The notes: generated by a model not told the origin, from the sequence alone. A DNA stretch of 64,000 nt from Collimonas sp. PA-H2 (GCF_002564105.1 NZ_PDBX01000001.1:3472001-3536000); one strand, 5' to 3'; numbered from the stretch's first letter, positions 34,573 to 43,421 are shown. A program made the numbers and translations.

Positions 34573-35082
34573 ATGGAATTTCAGTTCATCAGTCCCAAAA
34601 AGAACGCGCTGGTTTATCTGGTCAAGATCCTGACCGGCGCCCTGATTACCTGGTATGGCTTGCGCGCCCTGGGCTTGCAAGAGCCATACTGGGCCATGAT
34701 ATCGTTGATCATCGTGACCGAGCCGGACATCAATCTGGCCAAGGCCAGCTTCAAGGCGCGCCTGATCAATACCCTGAACGGCTGCGTGGTGGCCTGCCTG
34801 GCGCTGGTCCTGTTCGGCCCGGGCTTCCTGTCCTTGCTGATCGCGCTGGCGGTATCGGTGCTGGTCGCCATGCTGTTGCAAAACTATCCTGCCAACTGGC
34901 GCCTGGGGCCGGCGACGGTGGTGATCCTGATGTCGGCGGCGATCGGCGGCAAGGGGCTGCACCAGGAACTTGAATATGCGCTATTGCGCGTCGGTGAGGT
35001 GATCGCCGGCAGCACCGTGGCATTATTGCAATCATTGGCGTATGGCTTTCTGCTGAAACGACTGGCGCCGGTCAAGACCTGA
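34573..35082 (+). CDS. FUSC/aromatic-acid-exporter-like membrane protein
   Basis: A 169-residue membrane protein with about four hydrophobic segments and the GLQEPYWAMISLIIVTEPDI stretch of the FUSC (fusaric acid resistance-like) or ArAE family. It is the short form, with the membrane domain only and no cytoplasmic half. Family members are linked to export of aromatic acids but the short forms are uncharacterised. It precedes the zapB-like/zapA pair by about 70 bases on the same strand. Confidence 0.75.
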   Translation: MEFQFISPKKNALVYLVKILTGALITWYGLRALGLQEPYWAMISLIIVTEPDINLAKASFKARLINTLNGCVVACLALVLFGPGFLSLLIALAVSVLVAMLLQNYPANWRLGPATVVILMSAAIGGKGLHQELEYALLRVGEVIAGSTVALLQSLAYGFLLKRLAPVKT

Positions 35083-35150
35083 TCATAAAGCGCGAGATTG
35101 ATTGGCCGAATCTATTGACGTAATTTCCCAAGCACCACTATAGTGACAAA

Positions 35151-35396
35151 ATGATTTCAGAATTCCATCAATTATCAGAAAAAATAGGCCAGCTGGCCGA
35201 GCTGACGCACGCTTTGCGCCGCGAAAACGTCGAACTGCGCCTGCGCGCCAAGGATTTGCAGAGCGAGAGCGAGGATTTGAAGCGCCAGAACGCAGAATTG
35301 CAACAGCGGATAGACGAAGCGCACCGGCGGGTCGCCGCCTTACTCGAGAAATTTCCGGCATTGCCGTCATCGCCGCAGGACAAGGAGCTTGCATGA
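35151..35396 (+). CDS. ZapB-like coiled-coil cell-division protein
   Basis: An 81-residue protein that is almost entirely a coiled coil (residues about 5-65, heptads with Leu and charged residues), ending in a short proline-containing tail. Length, coiled coil and overlap with zapA (ATGA at 35393) match small proteins encoded upstream of zapA in Betaproteobacteria and functionally like ZapB, which bundles the Z ring with ZapA. Identity with ZapB itself is not claimed. Confidence 0.78.
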   Translation: MISEFHQLSEKIGQLAELTHALRRENVELRLRAKDLQSESEDLKRQNAELQQRIDEAHRRVAALLEKFPALPSSPQDKELA

Positions 35397-35704
35397 GCCA
35401 GTTAAGCGTCAACATCATGGGCCAGCCCTATACCCTGTCCTGCAAGGAAGGCGAAGAAAACGCCCTGCAGGAAGCTGTGACTTACCTCGACGGAAAAATG
35501 ACAGCGATCCGCGACGCCGGCAAGATTCGCGGCAATGACCGCATCGCAGTGATCGCGGCGCTCGGTATCGCTGCTGAATTATTGAGCAGCAAAGCGCCTT
35601 CGGGGCCTTTGTCGGAACTGACCGTGTCGGAAGTGAAGCAGAATATTGCGGCGATGCACACGGTGCTGGATGACGCCCTGGCGGCACAGGAAGACCTGTT
35701 CTGA
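35393..35704 (+). CDS. zapA: Cell division protein ZapA
   Basis: A 103-residue ZapA. The N-terminal part has the NIMGQPYTLSCKEGEE strand-turn with YLDGKMTAIRDAGKI, and the C-terminal half is a coiled coil. It crosslinks FtsZ filaments. The start overlaps the preceding gene by 4 bases. The 6S RNA gene follows 70 bases downstream, an arrangement conserved in proteobacteria. Confidence 0.93.
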   Translation: MSQLSVNIMGQPYTLSCKEGEENALQEAVTYLDGKMTAIRDAGKIRGNDRIAVIAALGIAAELLSSKAPSGPLSELTVSEVKQNIAAMHTVLDDALAAQEDLF

Positions 35705-35742
35705 GGCGACCTTATCCAAGAAAAAAACTTGCGGCTAGGGGT

Positions 35743-35770
35743 TTGACTTGGAAGTTGTTTGGAGTAGACT
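35743..35770 (+). promoter_or_regulatory. Predicted sigma-70 promoter of 6S RNA
   Basis: TTGACT (35743-35748) and TAGACT (35765-35770) are spaced by 16 bases and end about 6 bases before the first base of the predicted 6S RNA. Confidence 0.7.
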
Positions 35771-35775
35771 ACCCA

Positions 35776-35948
35776 TTCCTGCCGTGTTCGCGATTGTCAT
35801 AAAATCCTTGAACCATTTATACGCACCGGCTGCGGAATATTGTTCGACAGGTGTGAGCGTCGCTAGTCCGATGAGCCCGAAGTTGAACTAACTGCGGCCA
35901 ACTTGAATCGCTTTGGTTCAGGATGCCGACAAAGCGGCACAGGCGGGA
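35776..35948 (+). ncRNA. ssrS: 6S RNA
   Basis: The 5' end CCTGCCGTGTTCG pairs with the 3' end CGGCACAGGCGGG with G-U pairs and one bulge, giving the closing stem of 6S RNA. A large central bubble lies between, with the open-promoter mimic around ATAAAATCCTTGAACC and the typical TTGGTTCAGGATGCCGAC near the 3' side. Position directly behind zapA supports it. About 173 bases long. It binds sigma-70 RNA polymerase and down-regulates transcription in stationary phase. Exact ends are estimated. Confidence 0.87.
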
Positions 35949-35958
35949 CTGAATTCTG

Positions 35959-35990
35959 AAGCGGTTGCATATACATGCAGCCGCTTTTTT
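35959..35990 (+). terminator. Intrinsic terminator of 6S RNA
   Basis: AAGCGGTTGCAT and ATGCAGCCGCTT form a 12-bp stem (one G-T) around ATAC, followed by T6 and CG. It lies 10 bases behind the 6S RNA end. Confidence 0.85.
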
Positions 35991-36051
35991 CGTTTGTGGA
36001 CTTCTTTCGCGGCCTTCTTTTTGCGTTTTTCCAGGAGTGGGAAGAGATCAA

Positions 36052-36513
36052 ATGAATTATTGGCTAATGAAATCCGAGCCGGACGACGCCAGCATCGACG
36101 ACGTGCTGGGCATGTCCGGACAGACGATCGCCTGGTATGGCGTGCGCAATTATCAAGCGCGCAATTTCATGCGCGACCTGATGAAGGTCGGCGACGGCGT
36201 GCTGTTCTACCACTCCGGCTGCGCGGTTCCCGGCATCGCCGGCCTGGCCGAGGTGGCGAGCACACCCTATCCGGACGACACGCAATTCGATCCCAAGAGT
36301 AAATACTTCGATCCCAAGGCCGGGCGCGAAAACCCGCGCTGGATGCTGGTCGACGTCAAGGCGCTCAAGAAAACCCGGCTCATCCCCCTGGCCGAACTGC
36401 GCGAGCAGGAAGCCCTGGCCGAGATGCAGATCCTGCGGCGCGGCAACCGGCTCTCCATCACCCCGGTCAGCGCCGCTGAATGGCGCCATATCGGCAAGCT
36501 GCTCAAGGCATGA
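36052..36513 (+). CDS. EVE-domain protein
   Basis: A 153-residue protein starting MNYWLMKSEPDDASIDD, the EVE signature, with WYGVRNYQARNFMR and GDGVLFYHSGC. EVE domains bind modified bases in RNA or DNA; bacterial stand-alone members are homologues of human THYN1. The longer frame from 35965 reaches back through the 6S terminator and is rejected. Its last 11 bases overlap the end of the convergent acyl-CoA synthetase gene. Confidence 0.9.
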   Translation: MNYWLMKSEPDDASIDDVLGMSGQTIAWYGVRNYQARNFMRDLMKVGDGVLFYHSGCAVPGIAGLAEVASTPYPDDTQFDPKSKYFDPKAGRENPRWMLVDVKALKKTRLIPLAELREQEALAEMQILRRGNRLSITPVSAAEWRHIGKLLKA

Positions 36514-38059
36514 CGGCGGCCTGTCCAGAATAGTGTTCGCGCAGCAGGTTCTTTTGCACTTTGCCCATGGTATTGCGCGGCAGTTCATCGGCAAAGAACA
36601 CTTGCTTAGGCACCTTGAAGTTGGCGATGCTGGTTTTCATCAGTTCGATGACGCCGGCGGTGGTCAGCTTGGCGTCCGACCGTTTGACGATGACGGCAGT
36701 CACGGCTTCGCCGAAATCGGCGTGTGGGATGCCGATGACCGCTGATTCCAGCACACCGTCGATTTCATCGAGCACGCTTTCGATTTCCTTCGGATAGACG
36801 TTGTAGCCGCCGGAAATGATCAAATCCTTGCTGCGGCCGACGATTGCCAGATAGCCTTCGCTATCGAATTTGCCGACATCGCCGGTCTTGAAATAGCCGT
36901 CCTCCGTGAACTCCTCGGCAGTCTTTTCCGGCATGCGCCAGTAGCCCTGGAATACATTCGGCCCTTTCACCTGGATATCGCCGATCTCGCCGGCGCCGCA
37001 CAGGCTGCTGAGGCCGTCGCTGCCGGTGACGGCCAGGCGCAGCGAGACGCCCGGCAAGGGCAGGCCGACAGTGCCGCCGCGTCGTTCCCGGTCATAGGGA
37101 TTGGAAGTCAGCATAGCGGTCTCGCTCATGCCGTAACGTTCCAGGATGGTGTGACCGGTGCGCATAGCGAATTCAGCAAATGTATCGGCCAGCAAAGGCG
37201 CCGAACCGGAAACGAACAGGCGGATATTGCGGCAGGCGTGGGAGTCGAATCCCTTGTCTGCCAGCAGGCGCACATAGTAGGTCGGCACGCCCATGAAGAT
37301 GGTGCTGCGCGGCAGCTGGCGGCAGACTTCGGCGGCCTCGAACTTCGGCAGGAAAATCATCTTGCTGCCGTTCAGCAGAGCGCCGTTGGCAGCTACCAGC
37401 AAGCCGTGGATATGGAACAGCGGCAAGGCATGCAACAGGACGTCGCCGGCTTGCCAATGCCAGTACTGCTGCAGCACCTTGGCGTTGGAGGCGATATTGC
37501 CGTGCGAAAGCATGGCGCCCTTGCTGCGGCCGGTGGTCCCTGAGGTATATAAAATGACGGCGAGGTCGTCGGCCTGTTTTTCCACGGTCTCGAAATGGTC
37601 CGGGAAATGCATGGCGCGCGCCAGTAGCGAGCCGGAATTGCGGCCTTGGTTGCCACTGCTGATTTCATCCAGCGTGAACAAGTGCCGGGTGCCGGCCTTG
37701 AAGGCGATCTGCGCGACCCAGCCGAAATTCTTCGGCGAGCAGATGAACACAGCGGGTTCGGCATCGCCGATGAAATACTCGATTTCCGCGCTGCGGTAGG
37801 CGGTGTTCAGCGGCAGGTAGACAAAGCCGGCGCGCAGCGTGGCCAGGTACAGTATCAAGGCTTCCGGCGATTTCTCGACCTGCACGGCAATTCGCGAACC
37901 GGGCGGCAGACCAAGACTGCTGAAAAGGTTGGCGATGCGGGCGGAGGCACGCTCGACATCGCCCCAGGTGTAGTACTGGCCGTCACGGGTTTCGATGCAG
38001 CAGGCGGTTTTATCGGCAGGGAAGTGCGACGCGAAAAGGGCGTAGAGATTGGCGGTCAT
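36503..38059 (-). CDS. matB: Malonyl-CoA synthetase (MatB-like)
   Basis: A 518-residue adenylate-forming enzyme. The P-loop-like motif reads YTSGTTGRSKGAMLSH; other signatures are PLFHIHGL, GVPTYYVRLL, ERYGMSETAM, KTGDVGKFD and the catalytic Lys in PRNTMGKVQKN. It matches characterised malonyl-CoA synthetases closely through the whole length (LYLATLRAGFVYLPLNTAY). It makes malonyl-CoA from malonate, CoA and ATP. ATG 38059 begins MTANLYALF, as in MatB; the frame from 38080 adds seven residues without a better site. Confidence 0.88.
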   Translation of the reverse strand: MTANLYALFASHFPADKTACCIETRDGQYYTWGDVERASARIANLFSSLGLPPGSRIAVQVEKSPEALILYLATLRAGFVYLPLNTAYRSAEIEYFIGDAEPAVFICSPKNFGWVAQIAFKAGTRHLFTLDEISSGNQGRNSGSLLARAMHFPDHFETVEKQADDLAVILYTSGTTGRSKGAMLSHGNIASNAKVLQQYWHWQAGDVLLHALPLFHIHGLLVAANGALLNGSKMIFLPKFEAAEVCRQLPRSTIFMGVPTYYVRLLADKGFDSHACRNIRLFVSGSAPLLADTFAEFAMRTGHTILERYGMSETAMLTSNPYDRERRGGTVGLPLPGVSLRLAVTGSDGLSSLCGAGEIGDIQVKGPNVFQGYWRMPEKTAEEFTEDGYFKTGDVGKFDSEGYLAIVGRSKDLIISGGYNVYPKEIESVLDEIDGVLESAVIGIPHADFGEAVTAVIVKRSDAKLTTAGVIELMKTSIANFKVPKQVFFADELPRNTMGKVQKNLLREHYSGQAAVMP

Positions 38060-38086
38060 GGCGGAGCAGGAAAAAGACATTCGGCA

Positions 38087-38132
38087 AACGCCGCCGGCCT
38101 CGTCCCAGTGAGAGGGAGCAGCCGGCGGTTTC
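38087..38132 (-). terminator. Hairpin behind lgt
   Basis: On either strand CCGCCGGC (38091-38098) and GCCGGCGG (38121-38128) pair around a 22-base loop; a short T-run follows on the minus strand only as GTTTGC. It lies between the lgt stop and the synthetase start and may reduce read-through. Confidence 0.35.
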
Positions 38133-38137
38133 GTGTT

Positions 38138-38992
38138 TCAGGTCGCGGCAGGGCTGGCAGCCTTGACCGGCGGCGCATCGGCCGCGCCGGCATACTTGCG
38201 CGGATGGCGGTAAGCGATGAACAGCAAGGCAATCCCCAGCACGATCATCGGCACCGACAGCATCTGGCCGGCGGAAATCGTGATGCCGCCGAAGCTGACG
38301 TTGTAGTCCGGCACACGGAAGTATTCAGTGAAGAAGCGGGCGCTGCCATACAGCAGGGAGAACATGCCGGCCACCGCCATGCGCGGCCGCGGCTTGCGCG
38401 AGAACAGCCAGAGGATGATGAACAGCAGGATGCCGTCGACCAGCATCTGGTAGATCGGCGACGGATGGCGCGGCAGGTTGTCCACGTTGGGCCAGATCAT
38501 CGCCCACGGCAGCGACGGGTCGGACACCACGCGGCCCGGCAGTTCACCGTTGATGAAATTGCCGAGACGGCCGGCAGCGTAGCCCAGCGGCACCATGGGC
38601 GCGATGAAATCCATGATGTCCATCAGGTTGCGGCCAGCCTTGCGGCCCCACAATGCCATGGCGATCAGGACGCCGATAAAGCCGCCGTGGAAGGACATGC
38701 CACCCTTCCATACCGCAATGATTTCCGCCGGGTGCGAAAAATAGTAGGACGGATCGTAAAAGAACACCTGCCCCAGGCGGCCGCCGATCACCACCCCCAG
38801 CACGCCGTAGAACAGCATGTCGTCGATATCTTCCTTTTTCCAGCCGACCGCGGCGATATGCGGCTGTTTGATGCGGATGCGGCCGATCCAGATGAACTGG
38901 ATGAAAGCCAGCAGATACATCAGTCCGTACCAGCGCACGTGCAGCGGGCCCAGGGAGAAGGCTATCGGATCGGGTAAGGGATGAATCAGCAT
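38138..38992 (-). CDS. lgt: Prolipoprotein diacylglyceryl transferase
   Basis: A 284-residue membrane enzyme with seven helices. The family motif around the catalytic Arg reads [17 protein letters not shown] and the N-terminal RWYGLMYL carries the conserved His-Arg/Trp-Tyr loop. It attaches diacylglycerol to the lipobox Cys of the many lipoproteins in this window. It starts three bases behind the LysR stop codon, an unusually tight link between a regulator and an essential enzyme. Confidence 0.96.
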   Translation of the reverse strand: MLIHPLPDPIAFSLGPLHVRWYGLMYLLAFIQFIWIGRIRIKQPHIAAVGWKKEDIDDMLFYGVLGVVIGGRLGQVFFYDPSYYFSHPAEIIAVWKGGMSFHGGFIGVLIAMALWGRKAGRNLMDIMDFIAPMVPLGYAAGRLGNFINGELPGRVVSDPSLPWAMIWPNVDNLPRHPSPIYQMLVDGILLFIILWLFSRKPRPRMAVAGMFSLLYGSARFFTEYFRVPDYNVSFGGITISAGQMLSVPMIVLGIALLFIAYRHPRKYAGAADAPPVKAASPAAT

Positions 38993-38995
38993 GTT

Positions 38996-39889
38996 CTATT
39001 TCTTTCTTAATAATTCCAAAAAGGCTTGCAATACAGGTGAAGCATTATCGCGGCGCCAGGCCAGCCCGGTCTCTACCAGCGGCGTCTGGTCTTGCAATTC
39101 ATGATAATCGACCCCCGGGCGTTGCAGGTTCGACACCGATTGTGGCACAAGCGCGATCCCCATGCCAGCCGACACCAGGCCGACGATGGTTTGCATCTGG
39201 ATCGCTTCCTGGCCGATGTGCGGGGCGACGCCGGCAGCGCGGAAACAGCCCAGGATGGTGTCATGCAAGCCGGGCGAGATGCGGCGCGGGAAAATAATCA
39301 GGGGCATGTCCGCCAGGCTGCTCAGCGCAATCCTGCCTTTGCCGCGCAGCGCCTTGAGGCCGCTGGGCGCCGCCAGTATCAGCGGTTCGGACAGCACCGG
39401 CTGATAGTCCAGCACCAGCCTGGCCTTGTCCGGCAAGGGCGGAATCAGCAGGCCGGCGTCGATGCGGCCTTCCATCAGCTGCGCCAGCTGCAGGTCGCTG
39501 GTGGCTTCCTGCAGGTCGATCTGCACCTGCGGATAGGCTTCACGGAAAGAACGCAGCAAAGGCGGCAGGATGCTGTAGTCGGCGGTGGATACGAAGGATA
39601 GCGCAAGCAGTCCGGATTCACCGGAAGCTGCACGCCTGACCAGGTCGGGCAGGGCGGCGGCCTGCTGCAGCAGGCGCTGTGCTTCCGGCAGCAGCGCCTG
39701 ACCGGCCGGAGTCAGCGCGACGCTGCGTTTGGTCCGTGCAAACAGAGCGGCGCCGAGACTGGCTTCGAGCGCCTGTATGGTTTGCGACAAAGGCGGCTGC
39801 GTCATATGCAGCCGCAGCGCGGCGCGGCCGAAATGCCTTTCTTCCGCCACCGCCACGAAATAGCGCAGTTGTCGCAGCTCTATATTCAT
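38996..39889 (-). CDS. LysR-family regulator linked to lgt
   Basis: A 297-residue LysR protein. The N-terminal winged helix is clear (LRYFVAVAEERHFGRAAL, MTQPPLSQTIQALEASLGA), followed by a linker helix and the PBP-like effector domain. It belongs by eye to the CatR/BenM-like group that senses small aromatic or aliphatic acids. The start is ATG 39889. Target genes are unknown; it is not divergent from any metabolic gene, and lgt is directly downstream in the same orientation. Confidence 0.9.
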   Translation of the reverse strand: MNIELRQLRYFVAVAEERHFGRAALRLHMTQPPLSQTIQALEASLGAALFARTKRSVALTPAGQALLPEAQRLLQQAAALPDLVRRAASGESGLLALSFVSTADYSILPPLLRSFREAYPQVQIDLQEATSDLQLAQLMEGRIDAGLLIPPLPDKARLVLDYQPVLSEPLILAAPSGLKALRGKGRIALSSLADMPLIIFPRRISPGLHDTILGCFRAAGVAPHIGQEAIQMQTIVGLVSAGMGIALVPQSVSNLQRPGVDYHELQDQTPLVETGLAWRRDNASPVLQAFLELLRKK

Positions 39890-39904
39890 TTATCGCCATC
39901 TAAT

Positions 39905-39932
39905 AAAAAAGCCGGAAAGAAGCCGGCTTTTT
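39905..39932 (-). terminator. Intrinsic terminator behind the Trp-rich protein gene
   Basis: AAAAAGCCGG and CCGGCTTTTT pair around a 7-base loop with A and T runs on both sides. It lies 30 bases past the stop of the small Trp-rich protein gene on the minus strand and before the LysR gene. Confidence 0.8.
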
Positions 39933-39961
39933 GTTTTGCATAACGTAACTGCCGTACTGTC

Positions 39962-40201
39962 TTAGCGGCCAGGGCGCTTATGCTTGTCGAAGGTTTTCTT
40001 GACGCGTTCCTTCTTGATTTTTTCGAGCTCTTCGTGGGCCTTGCGCTTATCAAGGCCGAACATGCGCTCGAGAAATTCGAACCAGATGAAAGCCGCCGCC
40101 ATCAGGCCTGCGATCCACCACCAGGACATATTGGTGAAAAACGAACCGATCTCGAAGTATTTTAACGCTATTAATGAAACGATAATGATAATCAGTGGCA
40201 T
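39962..40201 (-). CDS. Small Trp-rich membrane protein
   Basis: A 79-residue protein with two hydrophobic segments (residues about 2-16 and 25-43), with the tryptophan run MSWWWIAGL between, and a highly charged tail (KAHEELEKIKKERVKK). This is the layout of the Burkholderiales-specific small Trp-rich protein family, of unknown function. It has its own terminator. Confidence 0.87.
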   Translation of the reverse strand: MPLIIIIVSLIALKYFEIGSFFTNMSWWWIAGLMAAAFIWFEFLERMFGLDKRKAHEELEKIKKERVKKTFDKHKRPGR

Positions 40202-40364
40202 GGCATTCCCTTTTCTTTGCGGAAAGGATAGGGCGAAAGATGCCTGTGGTCAACGGATGTCGCTCTGATATGTCGGATTCCAGATGTAGGTAGGTGTTTC
40301 AGGGATATGAGACAATGCGGACGGGCAGGTAAAATGGTGTCACATTTTTTTGACGGAGATAAGA

Positions 40365-40676
40365 ATGAAACGTTTGTTGATCTGTGCATTGCTGGGTGCA
40401 ATGGCATCGGGTTCTGCACTGGCTGACCCCGGTCTGGATCTGGCGAAGTCGAAGAACTGCCTGGCGTGCCATGCGGTGCAAAACAAGGTCGTCGGACCGG
40501 CATACAAAGACGTTGCGGCGAAATTCGCCGGCCAGAAAGGCGCTGAAGACATGCTGGTGCAAAAAGTCTTGAAGGGCAGCACGGGCACTTGGGGCGCCAT
40601 CCCGATGCCAGCCAATCCGCAAGTCAGCGATGCCGAAGCGCATACGCTGGTGAAGTGGATTCTGTCGCAGAAATAA
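40365..40676 (+). CDS. Periplasmic cytochrome c (c-551/c-552 type)
   Basis: A 103-residue class I cytochrome c. The signal peptide ends near ALA-D, the haem motif is CLACH, the conserved GPAYKDVAAKFAGQ follows, and the Met ligand is in IPMPANP. ATG 40365 stands behind GGAGAT; the longer reading from 40350 has no site. It carries electrons to a terminal oxidase or peroxidase. It ends in front of a bidirectional terminator shared with the convergent binding-protein gene. Confidence 0.93.
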   Translation: MKRLLICALLGAMASGSALADPGLDLAKSKNCLACHAVQNKVVGPAYKDVAAKFAGQKGAEDMLVQKVLKGSTGTWGAIPMPANPQVSDAEAHTLVKWILSQK

Positions 40677-40694
40677 TTCCGCTGATTAGATTGC

Positions 40695-40725
40695 AAAAAG
40701 GGCGCTCAGATGGGCGCCCTTTTTA
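40695..40725. terminator. Bidirectional terminator, cytochrome c / binding protein
   Basis: AAAAAGGGCGC and GGCGCCCTTTTT pair around a short loop, with A and T runs at the ends, between converging genes ending at 40676 and 40803. A second weak hairpin (AGCGC / GCGCT at about 40758-40780) follows. Confidence 0.85.
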
Positions 40726-40802
40726 TTGGCAAAAATATCGTTATACCCGCCGTTAAGAGCGCTCCAGCAGGTGAGGCGCTTTTTAGCTGGAGAGCCGTTG
40801 CG

Positions 40803-41945
40803 CTATTTGGTCACAGCCAGCTGGCTGCGCAGTGCGCCGCGGTAAGTGTACAAGGTGATGGTGCCGTCCTTGATGTCGCCTTTCGCATCAAACGCGATCA
40901 TGCCGGTCACGCCTTGGTGATGAATTTTCGCCAGTTCGGGCAGGTATTTCTTCGGATCGGCCGATTTGGCTTTTTGCATCGCATCCACCATGGTCATCAG
41001 TGCATCGTAGGTATACGGCGCATAGATCACCACATCCTTGCCGTACTTGATCTTGTATGCGGTCTTGTAGGCGTCCAAGGCTTTTTTGGCCGACTCTTCC
41101 ACCCCGCCCGCTTCCGCACAGATCACCTGGTCGTTGCTGATGCCGTCGCCCGCCAGTTTCGGCAGGTCGGAGGTGCAGATGGCGTCGCCGCCCATGAACT
41201 TGGCCTTGACGCCGAGCTGCTTCATCTGGCGCAGCATCGGGCCGGCGCCGGCATCCAGGCCGCCGAAGAATATGACGTCAGGCTTCTTTGCCTTGAACGA
41301 AGTCAGGATGGCGTTGAAGTCGGTCGCCTTGTCGTTGGTGAACTGGGTGGCGACGATGGTCATGCCGGCCGCTTTTGCCGCCTTGCTGAACTCTTCCGCC
41401 AAGCCCTGGCCGTAGGCGGTGCGGTCGTCGATCACCGCTGCGGTCTTGGCATGCAGGGTGTTGGCCGCATAGCGGCCAAGGGCGCCGCCCAGCTGGCTAT
41501 CGTTGGCGACTACGCGGAAAGTGGTGTTGAAGCCTTGCTGGGTATATTTAGCGCTGGTGGTGGAAGGCGAAATCTGCGGAATGCCGGCATCGAAATAAAT
41601 CTTCGAGGCAGGAATCGAAGTGCCGGAATTGACGTGGCCGATGACGCCGGCGACCTTGGCGTCGATCAGCTTCTGCGCCACGGCGGTGGCCTGTTTCGGA
41701 TCGGATGCATCGTCTTCCGCCATCAGCACGAAGCGGGTTTTCTTGCCATCCAGCGTGATGCCCTGGGCATTCAGCGCTTCGATCGCCATGCGGGCGCCGT
41801 TTTCATTGTCCTTGCCGATATGGGCTATAGGGCCGGTGATCGGGCCGACGTGGGCGATCTTGACCACTTGCTCTTGTGCATGCGCGGAAGCGGCCAGGGA
41901 CAAGGCGATGGCGGCAGCCAATGGCATCATTTTAGTAGTGTGCAC
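40803..41945 (-). CDS. LivK-like branched-chain amino-acid binding protein, copy 1
   Basis: A 380-residue type I periplasmic binding protein (leucine/isoleucine/valine family). A signal peptide ends near AHAQE. Characteristic stretches are KIAHVGPITGPIAHIGKDNENGA, the SGTSIPASKIYFDAGIPQISPS loop that contacts the ligand alpha-carboxylate and amino groups, and DDRTAYGQG. The start is GTG, with AGGAGG upstream. It has no permease or ATPase genes beside it, only two close paralogues behind it on the strand. Confidence 0.93.
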   Translation of the reverse strand: MHTTKMMPLAAAIALSLAASAHAQEQVVKIAHVGPITGPIAHIGKDNENGARMAIEALNAQGITLDGKKTRFVLMAEDDASDPKQATAVAQKLIDAKVAGVIGHVNSGTSIPASKIYFDAGIPQISPSTTSAKYTQQGFNTTFRVVANDSQLGGALGRYAANTLHAKTAAVIDDRTAYGQGLAEEFSKAAKAAGMTIVATQFTNDKATDFNAILTSFKAKKPDVIFFGGLDAGAGPMLRQMKQLGVKAKFMGGDAICTSDLPKLAGDGISNDQVICAEAGGVEESAKKALDAYKTAYKIKYGKDVVIYAPYTYDALMTMVDAMQKAKSADPKKYLPELAKIHHQGVTGMIAFDAKGDIKDGTITLYTYRGALRSQLAVTK

Positions 41946-42041
41946 CAGATTTCCTCCTAAGGATTGTCGACAGTATTATTAAAAATGCAGTTTTTAGACA
42001 GCCCGCCTTTGCAAGTAGTTCGGACTGTCTTGAGGGAGTTA

Positions 42042-42053
42042 AACGTTACAACA
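42042..42053 (-). promoter_or_regulatory. Shared 12-bp element, upstream of copy 1
   Basis: AACGTTACAACA (minus strand TGTTGTAACGTT) starts 97 bases before the start codon. The identical 12-mer stands before copies 2 and 3. Probable common regulator site or promoter element. Confidence 0.55.
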
Positions 42054-42147
42054 AACGATGGGCGGCGCAAAGGGCATTTATATGCTTTTTTATCAATTCG
42101 GCAGAATGATATGCGTAACCTGCTGGCTCGACGGCAACAAAAACATG

Positions 42148-42182
42148 AAAAAAGCGCCCCGGCCTTGCGGGCGGGGCGCTTC
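42148..42182 (-). terminator. Intrinsic terminator of binding-protein copy 2
   Basis: AAAAAAGCGCCCCG and CGGGGCGCTT pair around an 8- to 10-base loop; the T-run is formed by the A-tract on the minus strand. It separates copy 2 from copy 1, so they are separate transcripts. Confidence 0.8.
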
Positions 42183-42202
42183 TGCAAAGACGCTGCGATG
42201 GA

Positions 42203-43354
42203 TTATTTGGTTACAGTCAGCAAGGTCCGCTTGCCATCCTTGTAGGTGTACAGGGTCAGCGTGCCGTCCTTGATGTCGCCTTTTGCATCAAACGCGATCA
42301 TGCCGGTCACGCCCTTGTGATGGATCTTCGCCAATTCCGGCAGGTATTTTTTCGGATCGGCGGAATTGGCTTTCTGCATCGCTTCCACCATGGTCATCAC
42401 CGAGTCGTAGGAGTAGGGCGCGTACAGTTTCACTTCGCTGCCGTACTTCTTCAGGAAGGCTGCCTTGAAATCCTCCAGGCCCTTCTTGCCCGATTCTTCG
42501 ACGCCACCGGCTTCGGCGCACACCACCTGGTCATTGGTCAGGCCATCGCCGGCCAGCTTGCCCAGCTCTGCCGTGCACATGCCGTCGCCGCCCATGAACT
42601 TGGCCTTGATGCCGAGCGCCTTCATCTGGCGCAGCATCGGACCGGCTACCGCATCCATGCCGCCGAAGAAGATCACATCCGGATTCTTGGCCTTGATCGA
42701 GGTCAGGATGGCGTTGAAGTCGGTTGCCTTGTCGTTGGTGAACTGGGTCGCCACGATATTGACGCCGGCGGCCTTGGCGCCCTTGGCGAATTCCTGCGCC
42801 ACCCCTTGGCCGTAGGCGGTGCGGTCATCGATGACGGCGATATTCTTGGCATGCAGCGCAGTCGCTGCATAGCGGCCGAGGGTGCCGCCCAGTTGGCCGT
42901 CGTTGGCTACCACCCGGAACACGCTGTTGAAGCCTTGCTGCGTGTATTTAGGGCTGGTGGCTGCGGGTGAAATTTGCGGGATGCCGGCATCGTAGTAAAT
43001 CTTCGATGCCGGGATGGTGGTGCCGGAATTCAGGTGGCCGATGACGCCGTCGATCTTGGCGTCGACCAGTTTCTGTGCTGCCGCCGTGCCTTGCTTAGGA
43101 TCGGAAGCATCGTCTTCCGCCAGCAGCACGAATTTGATTTTCTTGCCGCCCAGGGTGACGCCCTTGGCGTTCAGTTCTTCGACCGCCATCTTGGCGCCGT
43201 TTTCCATATCCTTGCCGAGATGGGCCGATGGGCCGGTCACCGGACCGACATGGCCGATCTTGACGACTTGATCTTCTGCATGGGCTGCGCCGGCAGCACT
43301 CATGGCCAATGCGATTGCTGCAACCAACGGCAACATCTTGTTCTTCATCTGCAC
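42203..43354 (-). CDS. LivK-like branched-chain amino-acid binding protein, copy 2
   Basis: A 383-residue paralogue of copies 1 and 3 with a signal peptide ending near AHAED. It shares the same ligand-loop motif SGTTIPASKIYYDAGIPQISPA and the C-terminal TLYTYKDGKRTLLTVTK. The start is GTG 43354, with an ATG two codons on, behind AGGAGG. It is a single-gene transcript ended by the terminator at 42148-42182. Confidence 0.93.
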   Translation of the reverse strand: MQMKNKMLPLVAAIALAMSAAGAAHAEDQVVKIGHVGPVTGPSAHLGKDMENGAKMAVEELNAKGVTLGGKKIKFVLLAEDDASDPKQGTAAAQKLVDAKIDGVIGHLNSGTTIPASKIYYDAGIPQISPAATSPKYTQQGFNSVFRVVANDGQLGGTLGRYAATALHAKNIAVIDDRTAYGQGVAQEFAKGAKAAGVNIVATQFTNDKATDFNAILTSIKAKNPDVIFFGGMDAVAGPMLRQMKALGIKAKFMGGDGMCTAELGKLAGDGLTNDQVVCAEAGGVEESGKKGLEDFKAAFLKKYGSEVKLYAPYSYDSVMTMVEAMQKANSADPKKYLPELAKIHHKGVTGMIAFDAKGDIKDGTLTLYTYKDGKRTLLTVTK

Positions 43355-43421
43355 GTGTTTCCTCCTAAGGATTTGATAAGGTCAATGAACGATTTTCCGG
43401 CTTCACAGCACGGAGCATGCA

